Assembly: GCF_028771845.1 (NCBI RefSeq)
Contig: NZ_CP118270.1
Coordinates: 5,518,001 to 5,582,000 of the forward strand
Source: Paenibacillus marchantiae
GTDB taxonomy: Bacteria; Bacillota; Bacilli; Paenibacillales; Paenibacillaceae
Direction: 5' to 3'
DNA length: 64,000 bases
Both the position numbers and the translations under genes were made by a program. The notes beneath the pieces were generated by a model, which saw only the letters and a program-made list of their open reading frames with translations, was not told where the DNA came from and searched no databases. Each line of letters begins with the position of its first letter. Position 1 is the stretch's first letter. Below, piece by piece: positions 37,100 through 45,768 of the stretch.

Positions 37100-37708
37100 T
37101 TATCCAGTCTTATGCTGAAGTTTGGTCAATGTGCGGACAACCAGCTCCCTGTTCTTGGCGTTCTTAATATAAGCGGGGATGGAATGTGAAGCCGTCTTCA
37201 AAGGTACATTTCCAAGTTTCACGCGCAAATCAGCCGAAATATATGAAATCAGATAGTTTAAATGCTCCCGAATAACAGCCCATACCACCTTACCTCTGAT
37301 ATAGTCCAGAAAGTACAATTCCATATCAAACACAGGATCTCGCCCAACTCGAATATCGGGATAATACCCTCGGTATGCTAGCTTTTTATGTAATTCGACA
37401 TCATTAACGGTCCCGCAGTGCGGGCATTCAATATGTGATGCTTTGTGAGTTATCTTTTTCTCATCCGTCACTTCAATATTGAACCAGCGCGCACATCGGA
37501 TGCAATTGTTCTTGGCATTGTACTGATATTCTGTCTCTTGAATTCCATGAGCGTAACATTGAGAACATTTCCATGCTAGATGATCTTCTTTTATGACAAT
37601 AAAGGCGTGCCCGCCGCATGGTTTACATTTCACATCGACCTGCTCTCCCCGGCGAAGAACAGCGTAGAAGCTGTATTTATAAGCCCCTTCATCCTCGAAA
37701 CGTTTCAT
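37100..37708 (-). CDS. Zinc-ribbon protein of unknown function
   Basis: About 202 residues with four CxxC-type pairs: CKPC, CSQC, CIRC and CPHC (residues about 19-112), giving two zinc ribbons. The rest is an alpha/beta tail (VFDMELYFLDYIRGKVVWAVI, described only by key part) and a basic C-terminus. I set the start at 37708 (MKRFEDEG) with AGGA six bases upstream. It begins the immunity-like run. Function unknown; nucleic-acid binding or toxin neutralisation are both possible. Confidence 0.72.
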   Translation of the reverse strand: MKRFEDEGAYKYSFYAVLRRGEQVDVKCKPCGGHAFIVIKEDHLAWKCSQCYAHGIQETEYQYNAKNNCIRCARWFNIEVTDEKKITHKASHIECPHCGTVNDVELHKKLAYRGYYPDIRVGRDPVFDMELYFLDYIRGKVVWAVIREHLNYLISYISADLRVKLGNVPLKTASHSIPAYIKNAKNRELVVRTLTKLQHKTG

Positions 37709-37825
37709 TTTCAATCCTGCCTTTCCCCTACATGATGACAATCGCTAAAAGCAATCACTCAGCATTTCCCAGTTGTTCTACCAAAATTATATGTAACTCC
37801 AGTGCTTAGCACAAGAAAACACAAC

Positions 37826-37874
37826 GTAAAAAAGAGTACCTTACTCCAGATCATCATCTGAAAGGTACTCTTCT
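37826..37874 (-). terminator. Terminator after ZIP transporter gene
   Basis: AAGAGTACCTT and AAGGTACTCTT form an eleven-base stem followed by TTTTTT on the minus strand. Confidence 0.85.
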
Positions 37875-37894
37875 CCCCCATTTAACTCAAGGAA

Positions 37895-38626
37895 TCAAAG
37901 GTCAAGTAAAAGCGATACAAGCAATCCCATCGAAGCGATAAAACCTACTACCGGCCCACCTTCTTCGAATGCTTCCGGCATCATGGTCGAGCAGATCATC
38001 GCAATAATGCCTCCTCCGGCAAATGCCCCAATAGCCGCGGCCATCTCATCAGGAAGCTGCTCCAGGAACAGGTATCCTCCCAATGCTGCAAGTGCAGAGA
38101 TGATCAGTACACCCAGCCACAAGAGAATAATCTTGGAGCGGGAGTATTTATTGCGTTGAAGTCCAACCGTACTGGACAGACCCTCCGGAATATTACTCAC
38201 AAAGATAGAAACAACCAACACAACACTGACACCGTTCCCGGCGAGTAGACTGGCCCCCAGCATGATTGATTCGGGAATAGCATCCATGACCGTCCCTGCA
38301 AAAATACCAAGTCCGCTCTGGCTGGAATCTCCGTTCCCGGTGTTTTCCGAACGCTTGCGCCCTGCTCCCCCTTTACTGGAAATGAGCAAATCGAATAGCG
38401 TGTACACTACGGCCCCTGAGGTAAATCCAATTGCCGTCGGCACAATCCCCCCATCATTCAGGGCGTCCCCAATCAATTCAAATGCGGCTGCACCAATCAG
38501 GGTCCCTGTACCAAAAGCCATGATCCAGCCAATAACTCGTTTCGGAATTTTCAGAAACAGCGCAGCAAGTGCTCCTAAGACAACAGCCGAGGCGGAGATG
38601 CCGCCCCACATGAATGCAGTCCACAT
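37895..38626 (-). CDS. ZIP-family metal transporter
   Basis: This 243-residue protein has about eight membrane segments with ZIP-family residues: HG-poor but containing GFTSGAVVYTLFDLL, NIPEGLSS in segment 4 and GAFAGGGIIAMI. It should import divalent metals such as zinc or iron. The metal-binding segment NIPEG replaces the more usual HNxPEG, which may alter specificity. It appears to be a lone gene; no Fur or Zur box was found directly upstream. Confidence 0.88.
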   Translation of the reverse strand: MWTAFMWGGISASAVVLGALAALFLKIPKRVIGWIMAFGTGTLIGAAAFELIGDALNDGGIVPTAIGFTSGAVVYTLFDLLISSKGGAGRKRSENTGNGDSSQSGLGIFAGTVMDAIPESIMLGASLLAGNGVSVVLVVSIFVSNIPEGLSSTVGLQRNKYSRSKIILLWLGVLIISALAALGGYLFLEQLPDEMAAAIGAFAGGGIIAMICSTMMPEAFEEGGPVVGFIASMGLLVSLLLDL

Positions 38627-38731
38627 CCGGGATGACCCCTCTCATGTTCATATATGATCTATCACTCCATTAACCGGAGCATAGAGAACAAAAACAGGGG
38701 AGATGACCAGATTAATATAAAACCGCTAACT

Positions 38732-40681
38732 TTAAACCATCATTTTGCGTAGTGAAGATATATATCTTGAACGAATGACGAAGAAATAGAAGGTCTGTGC
38801 CAGCAGAAATGCACCAAATACGGTTAATACCGGAACAGTATAATTCGTAATACCGAATTCAGTCAGAAACGGCTTAACAACAACGAGCGTTTCAACAATT
38901 GAGATCAGGATTGGGAAGAAAAAGAGAACCGCGATCTGAATTGTGGATGATCGTTTCATCTCCTGAAAACTGAGACCCATTTTAGACAAGGAATGCACCA
39001 TTTTCCCATCTGCCTCCAGATCCGTGTGCAGCCTGAAATAGAGAAAGCTCGCTGAGGAGATCGAGAAGATCAGTCCAATGAATATCCCCAAAAAGGTGAA
39101 GAGTGCCGTTGTCTGTCTGAATTCTTCGAAGTCAGCATATCGCGTCGTGAAAAAGCCCGAAAAATCTTTATCATTAGAGTTATTCCTAATGATTTCATCC
39201 ATGCCCGCCAGCCGATCGCTTACCATCACTTCAGATGATTGCCGATCGGGCACCGATCCCCCCCATGAAGGGATATGATAAAGATATTTACCGGACACAG
39301 CATCTTTGTCCAATTGTCCGGCAAGAGCCTTAAACTCTTCATCACTTACAATAACTAGGGCTGATGTATACAGAAGCCCGTTGAATTCCGGTTCATTTTC
39401 AGTATATTTAATATCGAATGTAACAGGCCCTGAATTCATATCCAGCGTTAACTGATCGCCCTTGGCATAGGAACGAAATCTTTCTTCATGTCGAGGCTTC
39501 TCCACATTGCGTGAATCAATGAATATACTGGAATGAGCTGAGAGCTTATAGGTCGGTTTGTTCTGGATTGTGTTGAACTGGTTGAAATCACTTAGAGACA
39601 TCACACTGATGCCGCTATCATCTGTACTTGTCCAAAAATATTCCAGATAAGCGTTCTGATATTGAAGACCCGCAGCGTCAAGAACCTCATTGACGGGTGC
39701 CATGTTAGGTTCTTCCGATGCACTGTACACGTTATAACGAATCGGAAAATGATTGTCTCTAAATACTTGTCGATTCTGTTGATCCAGCGACAAAATGACC
39801 ACTGCACTCATGGAAGCAATCGCAATAACCACCGTCACCATAAACAGCATGCGTGCATTATCTTTTATTTTGTAACTCATCTCGGAAATCCATAGCAAGC
39901 GTGTACCATGCCACACCCGTTTGCGGTTACGTTTCAACAGACGAATGGCCAGCACGGAAAGCTGCGAGTAGAAAAAATACGTACCTGCAATGCCTGTCAC
40001 AGCAGCGATCAGAATACTCTCACTCGACAAACTGCCGTATAGCGCAATGAATCCCGTAGCGAGAAACGCAAGCCCAAGAATAGAGAATACCCATGATGCT
40101 TTAGGTTCCTTTTTGGGTTTGCTCGTGCCCGTTAGCAGCTCCAATGCGCGCTTATTTCCGATAAAGATCAGTGTGAACAGGGAAATGCAAAAGAACAGTA
40201 CTAAAAAAGCAATCACTGTAATCAACATGGCCTTTACCGGGAAATAAAAAGGCAGGTCTTCCATACCGATAAATCGGGTGGTTAACATCAGGAACAGCTT
40301 GGATAATAACATGCCTCCACCTATTCCAGCCACAATGGACAGACATCCGATAAACATATTTTCCAGAATGACCAGTCTTCGAATCTGTCCTGGTTCCGCG
40401 CCCAAGATGGTTAAAATACCGAATTCCTTGTTCCGTGATTTCAGAAATGCACTAATGGAATACATAACAAAGAAGATCGCGAAAACGTATACGATGACGG
40501 AGGCAACCTGCATTCCCGCTGCCGTAGTCTTACCAATCGGCAATTTCTCAACAAACGGATGATAGATAAACATCGCATACGCGAAGAATATCATGACCAT
40601 GAATGCACTACTTAGGAAAAAGGCGATGTACGCTCGCCCGTTTCGGCGAATGTTGTTAAAGGCGAACTGAGGAAAGCTCAT
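38732..40681 (-). CDS. bceB: Bce-type ABC transporter permease (BceB-like)
   Basis: About 649 residues with ten membrane segments and a large extracytoplasmic domain of about 200 residues between segments 7 and 8. This is the BceB layout used to detect and relieve peptide antibiotics that bind lipid II cycle intermediates. I start at 40681 (MSFPQFAFNNI), where GGGAGGG lies seven bases upstream; the longer frame runs back through the ATPase gene. The start overlaps the ATPase gene end by 26 bases. It follows bceRS- and bceA-like genes in one direction. Confidence 0.92.
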   Translation of the reverse strand: MSFPQFAFNNIRRNGRAYIAFFLSSAFMVMIFFAYAMFIYHPFVEKLPIGKTTAAGMQVASVIVYVFAIFFVMYSISAFLKSRNKEFGILTILGAEPGQIRRLVILENMFIGCLSIVAGIGGGMLLSKLFLMLTTRFIGMEDLPFYFPVKAMLITVIAFLVLFFCISLFTLIFIGNKRALELLTGTSKPKKEPKASWVFSILGLAFLATGFIALYGSLSSESILIAAVTGIAGTYFFYSQLSVLAIRLLKRNRKRVWHGTRLLWISEMSYKIKDNARMLFMVTVVIAIASMSAVVILSLDQQNRQVFRDNHFPIRYNVYSASEEPNMAPVNEVLDAAGLQYQNAYLEYFWTSTDDSGISVMSLSDFNQFNTIQNKPTYKLSAHSSIFIDSRNVEKPRHEERFRSYAKGDQLTLDMNSGPVTFDIKYTENEPEFNGLLYTSALVIVSDEEFKALAGQLDKDAVSGKYLYHIPSWGGSVPDRQSSEVMVSDRLAGMDEIIRNNSNDKDFSGFFTTRYADFEEFRQTTALFTFLGIFIGLIFSISSASFLYFRLHTDLEADGKMVHSLSKMGLSFQEMKRSSTIQIAVLFFFPILISIVETLVVVKPFLTEFGITNYTVPVLTVFGAFLLAQTFYFFVIRSRYISSLRKMMV

Positions 40682-41426
40682 GCGAATTCCCTCCCCAGAA
40701 GGATAATGTATCAATAATCCGTTGAAAGAACGTCTGTCGGTTATCGCCACGATGCACTTCGGCTGCGAGCTTGCCATCCTTGATAAATACAATCCGATGG
40801 CAGTAACTTGCGGCAAGTGGATCATGCGTGACCAGCATAATGGTTGTTTTCTCTTGCTGGTTGATCTGTTCAAGCGATTCCATTACCGCTTGAGATGAGG
40901 TGGAATCAAGCGCACCTGTCGGTTCATCGGCCAGTACGATGGATGGCATATTAATCATGGCCCTGGCAATGGCTGTTCGCTGCCGCTGTCCGCCCGAGAT
41001 TTCATAGACTCGTTTATCCAGAATGTGATCAATTCCAAGCTGAGTGGTAATCCGATCGAGTCTGCTCTCCATCTCCTTCAGCTTGACCTTGTCCAGCGTC
41101 AAAGGGAGTACTATATTTTCAGCAACGGTCAAGGTATCGAGCAGATTAAAATCCTGAAATACAAATCCGAGTTCCCGGCGTCGGAACATGGCGAGTTCTT
41201 TCTTTTTCATATCAAACGGATTCATGCCATTAATCAGCACCTTGCCTGAACTTGGCTCATCAATGGTCGAGACCATATTGAGCAACGTCGTTTTCCCACT
41301 GCCCGATGGCCCCATAATCCCTACAAATTCACCCTGCTTGATGGTCAGATGAATATCACTAAGGGCTTTAGTCTGCACTTTGCCCTGATACACTTTGTTT
41401 AGTGCCGAAACTTGCAACATTTCCAT
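40656..41426 (-). CDS. bceA: Bce-type ABC transporter ATPase (BceA-like)
   Basis: This 256-residue ATPase has Walker A GPSGSGKTT (39-47), the Q-loop VFQDF, signature SGGQRQR and Walker B VLADEPTGALDS. It powers the adjacent BceB-like permease. It is preceded by a dyad and by a terminator after the histidine kinase, so it may have its own regulated promoter. Overlap with the permease supports coupling. Confidence 0.95.
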   Translation of the reverse strand: MEMLQVSALNKVYQGKVQTKALSDIHLTIKQGEFVGIMGPSGSGKTTLLNMVSTIDEPSSGKVLINGMNPFDMKKKELAMFRRRELGFVFQDFNLLDTLTVAENIVLPLTLDKVKLKEMESRLDRITTQLGIDHILDKRVYEISGGQRQRTAIARAMINMPSIVLADEPTGALDSTSSQAVMESLEQINQQEKTTIMLVTHDPLAASYCHRIVFIKDGKLAAEVHRGDNRQTFFQRIIDTLSFWGGNSHELSSVRL

Positions 41427-41507
41427 GGTGTTTCCCCTCCAAATAAACTATGCTTTCTTTTCATATCCTTATCCTAAACGACCTCCTCCAACCCTGCTAT
41501 CGATTTA

Positions 41508-41537
41508 CCTTAAACTTTCCTTACACAGCGTTTAAGG
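41508..41537 (-). promoter_or_regulatory. Candidate response-regulator operator upstream of bceA
   Basis: CCTTAAAC (41508-41515) and GTTTAAGG (41530-41537) form a perfect eight-base inverted repeat with a 14-base spacer. It includes TTACA on the plus strand, a half-site of the Bce-type operator TNACA-N4-TGTAA; the second half is imperfect. Its position about 80-110 bases upstream of the ATPase start fits BceR binding. Confidence 0.55.
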
Positions 41538-41563
41538 TTATGTTCCCCCTTCTTCCTATTCCA

Positions 41564-41598
41564 TAAAAAAAAGCACCTCGCCCATAGGCAAAGCACTT
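41564..41598 (-). terminator. Terminator after bceS
   Basis: AAGTGCTTTGCC and GGCGAGGTGCTT pair with several wobble pairs, followed by TTTTTTT on the minus strand. It separates the two-component genes from the transporter genes. Confidence 0.75.
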
Positions 41599-42591
41599 CT
41601 ATTTTCGATTCATCCAGCTGAATCGGACCAATGTTCCTTCATCGGGTTTGGAGAACAATTCTATCTGGTTACCCAAACGTGTACTGATCTCACGGACTAG
41701 ATATAGTCCCATACCTGTAGATTCATGATACTGTCTTCCCCGCTCTCCGGTGAAGTAAGGATTAAACACACGTTGAATATCTTCAGCCGATATGCCGATA
41801 CCCTGGTCCTGAATATCTAATACGATTCGTTCTTCCTCAATATAGGCGGTAATCATGACTTTTTTACCAGCTTTGCTATCTGAGTAATTAACGGCATTGG
41901 TCAAAATCTGGGTAAACATGAACCGCAGCCATTTGGAGTCACTGTAAACTCGAAGGTCGTTGTCCATTCGAATATCCGGTGTAATTCCTCTGCGAATAAA
42001 CAAACGTCGATTCTCAGCTACGCTGCTTCGAACCACCTCGGGTAGAGACAGAAGCTCTACGCGAAAATCCCCTTCGAACTGTTCCAGGCGTGAAGAATGA
42101 AGTACCATTTCCAACCCTTTGCGCATTTTATCCAGCTCATCCTGTATGCTGCCTGCAGTTTTATCATCATCCACATCTTCCAGGGTCAACTGAATGATGG
42201 ACAGTGGTGTCTTCATCTGATGGACCCAGCGATTCATGAACACAACCTGCTGCTCACTATGAATTCGCAATTGACCCATCTCATTCTGACGGTTACGCTC
42301 CAGTTCATGCATCAATTCCTGTAAAGAATTAGCCACAGGGGCATTACCAAGTGATTGGAAAGGTTCCTGTACCAGCCGTTGTGGCTGCTGGAGCACACGG
42401 TAATATGGATGGAGCTGGAAATAACGTACGATCAGATACACGAGCAATACAACTGTACTGAGAAACATGCCATAAAGAACAATCCTCATGGGGCGATCCT
42501 CACCAGAAAGCCAATATACACTTGGGACAAGCAGCATTTGCAGCAAATAAAATCCGATGAGGGGTAGCTGATCTCTTAAGAACAGTTTCAT
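41599..42591 (-). CDS. bceS: Intramembrane-sensing histidine kinase (BceS-like)
   Basis: This 330-residue kinase has two N-terminal membrane segments (about 10-28 and 36-56) with a very short outside loop, the BceS hallmark. The phospho-accepting histidine is H124 in RWVHQMKTPLS. The N-box ILTNAVNYS and G-box QDQGIG follow. It overlaps the response regulator by four bases (ATGA). Signal is expected to come from the BceAB transporter and not from direct ligand binding. Confidence 0.93.
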   Translation of the reverse strand: MKLFLRDQLPLIGFYLLQMLLVPSVYWLSGEDRPMRIVLYGMFLSTVVLLVYLIVRYFQLHPYYRVLQQPQRLVQEPFQSLGNAPVANSLQELMHELERNRQNEMGQLRIHSEQQVVFMNRWVHQMKTPLSIIQLTLEDVDDDKTAGSIQDELDKMRKGLEMVLHSSRLEQFEGDFRVELLSLPEVVRSSVAENRRLFIRRGITPDIRMDNDLRVYSDSKWLRFMFTQILTNAVNYSDSKAGKKVMITAYIEEERIVLDIQDQGIGISAEDIQRVFNPYFTGERGRQYHESTGMGLYLVREISTRLGNQIELFSKPDEGTLVRFSWMNRK

Positions 42592-43301
42592 TGTCGGTCC
42601 TCTTGGACAGGTGACTCCAAATCAAGCAATCGGTAGCCCGCTCCGCGAACGGTTTCCAAAACCTCTTCTCCCCCCAGATCCTTCAGCTTGCGGCGAAAAC
42701 GTGTAATGTACACATTCAACGTATTATCATCAATAAAATGCTGATCTTCCCACATCAGTTCGAGCAAACGTTCCCGGCCCACCACCCGACCGGCCTTGGC
42801 CATCAGCGCTTCGACCAATATGGATTCCTTCTGAGTCAGCTCTACGGAAAGACCATCGAACTCCAGTACATATCTTTCGGGGTACAGCAGCATAGAGCCA
42901 TTTTTCACTTTCATTTCTGGTTGAACAGCTGCATACATCCCATATGCTCTACGCAGGTGACTACGAACTTTAGCAAGTACGACCTCGTATTGAAAAGGCT
43001 TCGTAATATAATCATCCGCCCCATGTTCCAGCGCCATAACCTGATCCATGCCACTGTCACGAGCCGAAATAAATAGAATGGGACATATGGAATGCGAACG
43101 GATCTGTCTACACCAGTAGTAGCCATCAAATTGAGGCAGATTTACATCCATTAATACCAAATCCGGACCGATCTGCATGAATTCATCCAGAACATGACGG
43201 AAATCTGCCACAATCTGCACTTGAAAACCATTTCGGATCAGATATTCACCCAGCAATCCTGCGAGCTTGGCATCATCTTCAACCAGCAATATCGATTGCA
43301 T
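42588..43301 (-). CDS. bceR: OmpR-family response regulator (BceR-like)
   Basis: About 237 residues with receiver domain (1-115; phosphorylation site D52 in LMDVNLP) and a C-terminal winged helix (about 130-235). It should activate the bceAB genes. The ATG at 43301 has AAGG six bases upstream; a TTG two codons earlier is less likely. It is first of the four-gene module. Confidence 0.93.
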   Translation of the reverse strand: MQSILLVEDDAKLAGLLGEYLIRNGFQVQIVADFRHVLDEFMQIGPDLVLMDVNLPQFDGYYWCRQIRSHSICPILFISARDSGMDQVMALEHGADDYITKPFQYEVVLAKVRSHLRRAYGMYAAVQPEMKVKNGSMLLYPERYVLEFDGLSVELTQKESILVEALMAKAGRVVGRERLLELMWEDQHFIDDNTLNVYITRFRRKLKDLGGEEVLETVRGAGYRLLDLESPVQEDRQ

Positions 43302-43382
43302 CGTCAACCTTCTTTCCGTTCCCTGACATATCTTCTACATCTAGTTTACCATTCTAGTCAAAAACGGATTGGAAATAAAGGA

Positions 43383-44429
43383 TTAGACCACCAAACGTCC
43401 ACGTTTCTCTGCCAAGCCAATAGTCGCTTCCACTCCGGAATTAAATTCAAGAAAGTCCTGTTCTACCCCGTCACTGAAAATAACGCCGTCCTCCGGCATC
43501 TGGGAGACAATCTGCAAAGGCTGTTTCGGATGAATTTGTCCAAACACCAGATTGGCTGCAGTCGTCCGGCTGGGGAAGGGTTCACGTACTGTAAAATACA
43601 GATAAGGCGCATCCCAGCCAAAGTGATTCATGTCGCTCATGCTCCCCTGTGCAGAAGCAGTCGCAGCGATATGTGCTTCTGCATAACCTTTCCCTTTAGG
43701 GTTCGAGTTTGAATGAGAGCTTCTGCTGTCTCTATCGGGAATGAACGCTTCACCCGATTGGATGTGCTGCCACGCTTCCGAGCCCACGACTCCAGCAGCA
43801 CCTGCCAGCACACTTTTGAACCAGCCCGTCGATCCCATTCCCGTGGATACAATCACTCCGCTGGAGGATTGTTGTTCTACCGATGAACCCATGCGAACTT
43901 CATAACGAGCAGATACATGCGTCTTTCGGCCAATGAACAGATCGTTGACGCCATAGAGATATTGCCCATCATTCAGCTCCACTTTGGCCAGAGTCACTTC
44001 TTTCAGAGAGCGACGTTTACGAATAACATCGGGAATAATGAAGCTCAGATCCTCTACCGTAAATGGCAGCAATACCCCATCCCAACGCATGGGGTCAGGA
44101 TTAACACCAATGAGCGGCTGCTCGGTTACATACTTGAGCGTATTGGCAACAAGACCGTCCTGTCCAATCACTACCACAATGTCCTGTGCTCCAAAAATAA
44201 AGTTGGGCACATGTTCCCGATCAATGGTCTGAACCCGGCCCAGTTGGCTGAGCTGCTGCTGGGCTTGCTGCACGGAATGATGATAACGTCTGTCCTCCTC
44301 CAGGTAATCACTGAAGTCTGCTCCCAAGCGTTCGATATAGAACTGCGCTTGTTGGACCGTATTATAGCGGACCACCAATTCTTCCAGCCTCGTTCTGCGT
44401 TTGACCAGAATCAACTTGTATTCGGTCAT
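43383..44429 (-). CDS. NAD-kinase-like protein
   Basis: About 348 residues. The middle has NAD kinase-superfamily motifs in altered form: GQDG (89-92) in place of GGDG, NDLFIGRKTHVSARYEV, and SSGVIVSTGMGSTGWF in place of the usual GSTAY loop. The N-terminal 75 residues are helical. Start at 44429 (MTEYKLI) has GGAGG seven bases upstream. It follows an SPFH gene by 53 bases on the same strand. The GGDG change leaves activity open: it may phosphorylate NAD or a sugar/lipid, or may be non-catalytic. Confidence 0.75.
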   Translation of the reverse strand: MTEYKLILVKRRTRLEELVVRYNTVQQAQFYIERLGADFSDYLEEDRRYHHSVQQAQQQLSQLGRVQTIDREHVPNFIFGAQDIVVVIGQDGLVANTLKYVTEQPLIGVNPDPMRWDGVLLPFTVEDLSFIIPDVIRKRRSLKEVTLAKVELNDGQYLYGVNDLFIGRKTHVSARYEVRMGSSVEQQSSSGVIVSTGMGSTGWFKSVLAGAAGVVGSEAWQHIQSGEAFIPDRDSRSSHSNSNPKGKGYAEAHIAATASAQGSMSDMNHFGWDAPYLYFTVREPFPSRTTAANLVFGQIHPKQPLQIVSQMPEDGVIFSDGVEQDFLEFNSGVEATIGLAEKRGRLVV

Positions 44430-44482
44430 CGGTTCTCCTCCAGTAATGTGTGCGGCTACAGTCTGGCTTGCCTTCCCAAGTC

Positions 44483-45526
44483 TCATCGTGCCCGACCTCC
44501 CTGCTGCTCTCTTGTCGGTGGATTCATCAATCCTTGCAGCAGATCCGGCGAAATGTTAAGCTGTCCAATTTTCCCGGCATTCTCAGCCAGCTCCTGGAAT
44601 GCAAGGGCAATCAGTTTATCCGAGTTCATACCCATGTTAGCCATCGCCTGTAGCACGCTAGGCTCCACCTGTTGTAACGAGTTCATCACGGCAGCAATTT
44701 CATAGGCTTTGGCATCAGCTTCGGCATTCTGATTGGCAATCGTCAATTCAATAAGCTGTTGTTTCCGTTCCTCCATCGCTGTATTGAATTGGAGCTGTTC
44801 CTGTTCCATCTCATTTTGTTTCTGTTTCACCGAACGCTCTGCATGTAATTGTGTTTCTCGAATCTGCTGTTTCTTCGTCTCAACGGCAATTTCCGTGTTT
44901 AGTTCGTTCTCCTTCACTTTCCGCTCCTGTTCAATGGATGCGTTGCGACGTACATACAGCGCTTCGTCGGCCTGGCGTAAAATCTCTTCCCGCGCTTGTG
45001 CTTCCAGTGCACGCATCGTCTCTTTATTGGGCAAAATGGCCAGAATGGACAGACTCATCAGCTCTACGCCCAATTTCTCCAGTTCCTGACTCTGCACCAC
45101 TTCCCGTTTCATGCTGCTGGCCAGCCGTTCGCTCGATTGAATGGCTTCCTTCAGGGGCATTTGCTCCAGATGTTTTTTGGTCAGCACTTTGGCGGTCGTA
45201 ATCACACGTTGATCCAACTTGCCAGGATCGTCGGAAATATATCTGTTTTTGCGCAAATTGTACGTGTAGTTCAGGCTTTGGGTGATTTTCATATAATCAA
45301 CGATACGATAGCTCAGTTGACCCTGAACCGTAACGGTTTGATAATCAGCTGTTATTTCTTCGAACATAAAGGGCACATCCACCGAAGATACAGGCAGAAC
45401 CACCACCGACGTCGTCGGCTCATAATAGTAGAAGGACAAACCCACTCCTTGAAGCTGCACCTGCCCATTCTTCACTTTCATTACGTACTCACTGGGTTGA
45501 AACTTCACGAATCGGAATCCAAACAT
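44483..45526 (-). CDS. SPFH/Band-7 domain protein
   Basis: This 347-residue protein has an SPFH domain (about 25-190) followed by a long charged coiled-coil rich in E, Q and R (about 180-270) and a short Asn/Leu C-terminal part. No N-terminal membrane segment is obvious. The family oligomerises at membranes. GGGGA precedes the ATG. It is paired with the NAD-kinase-like gene and its promoter carries a dyad (45566-45592). Confidence 0.85.
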   Translation of the reverse strand: MFGFRFVKFQPSEYVMKVKNGQVQLQGVGLSFYYYEPTTSVVVLPVSSVDVPFMFEEITADYQTVTVQGQLSYRIVDYMKITQSLNYTYNLRKNRYISDDPGKLDQRVITTAKVLTKKHLEQMPLKEAIQSSERLASSMKREVVQSQELEKLGVELMSLSILAILPNKETMRALEAQAREEILRQADEALYVRRNASIEQERKVKENELNTEIAVETKKQQIRETQLHAERSVKQKQNEMEQEQLQFNTAMEERKQQLIELTIANQNAEADAKAYEIAAVMNSLQQVEPSVLQAMANMGMNSDKLIALAFQELAENAGKIGQLNISPDLLQGLMNPPTREQQGGRAR

Positions 45527-45565
45527 CGCTCATTCCCCATTTCTTAATATTGTCGTTTTGATATT

Positions 45566-45600
45566 ATCGAAATGATAACAAATGAATTCGATATTGTCAA
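45566..45600 (-). promoter_or_regulatory. Sigma-A promoter of the SPFH/NAD-kinase-like pair with operator-like dyad
   Basis: On the minus strand TTGACA (45600-45595) and TATCAT (45577-45572) are spaced by 17 bases. A dyad ATCGAAATGAT / ATGAATTCGAT (45566-45592, 11-base arms, 5-base spacer, two mismatches) overlaps the spacer and -10 box, the classic position for a repressor. The repressor is unknown and none of the nearby genes is an obvious candidate. Confidence 0.6.
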
Positions 45601-45632
45601 TATGACATTAACAACTTTTTTTTGCTTTTATA

Positions 45633-45672
45633 TAAAAAAAACCTACCTTAGGCAGAAGCCTTAAAGCAGGTC
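45633..45672 (-). terminator. Terminator after siderophore-binding protein gene
   Basis: ACCTGCTTTAAGGC and GCCTAAGGTAGGT arms are followed by TTTTTTT on the minus strand. Confidence 0.88.
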
Positions 45673-45768
45673 GATTTTCTATAATTATAGTCAGTAATGA
45701 CAACTCATTGTGGGTTAAGTTATGCGAGGCGCTAGCCTAACATTAGAAGTCATCAAGCTGTTAATCAT

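Noticed and set aside
40682..40873. N-terminal extension of the BceB-like permease
   Set aside because: It lies inside the ATPase gene and is a different frame of that gene; the start at 40681 has a good ribosome site.
43917..44705. Long plus-strand frame opposite the NAD-kinase-like and SPFH genes
   Set aside because: It is antisense to two supported genes and shows no ribosome site or domain.
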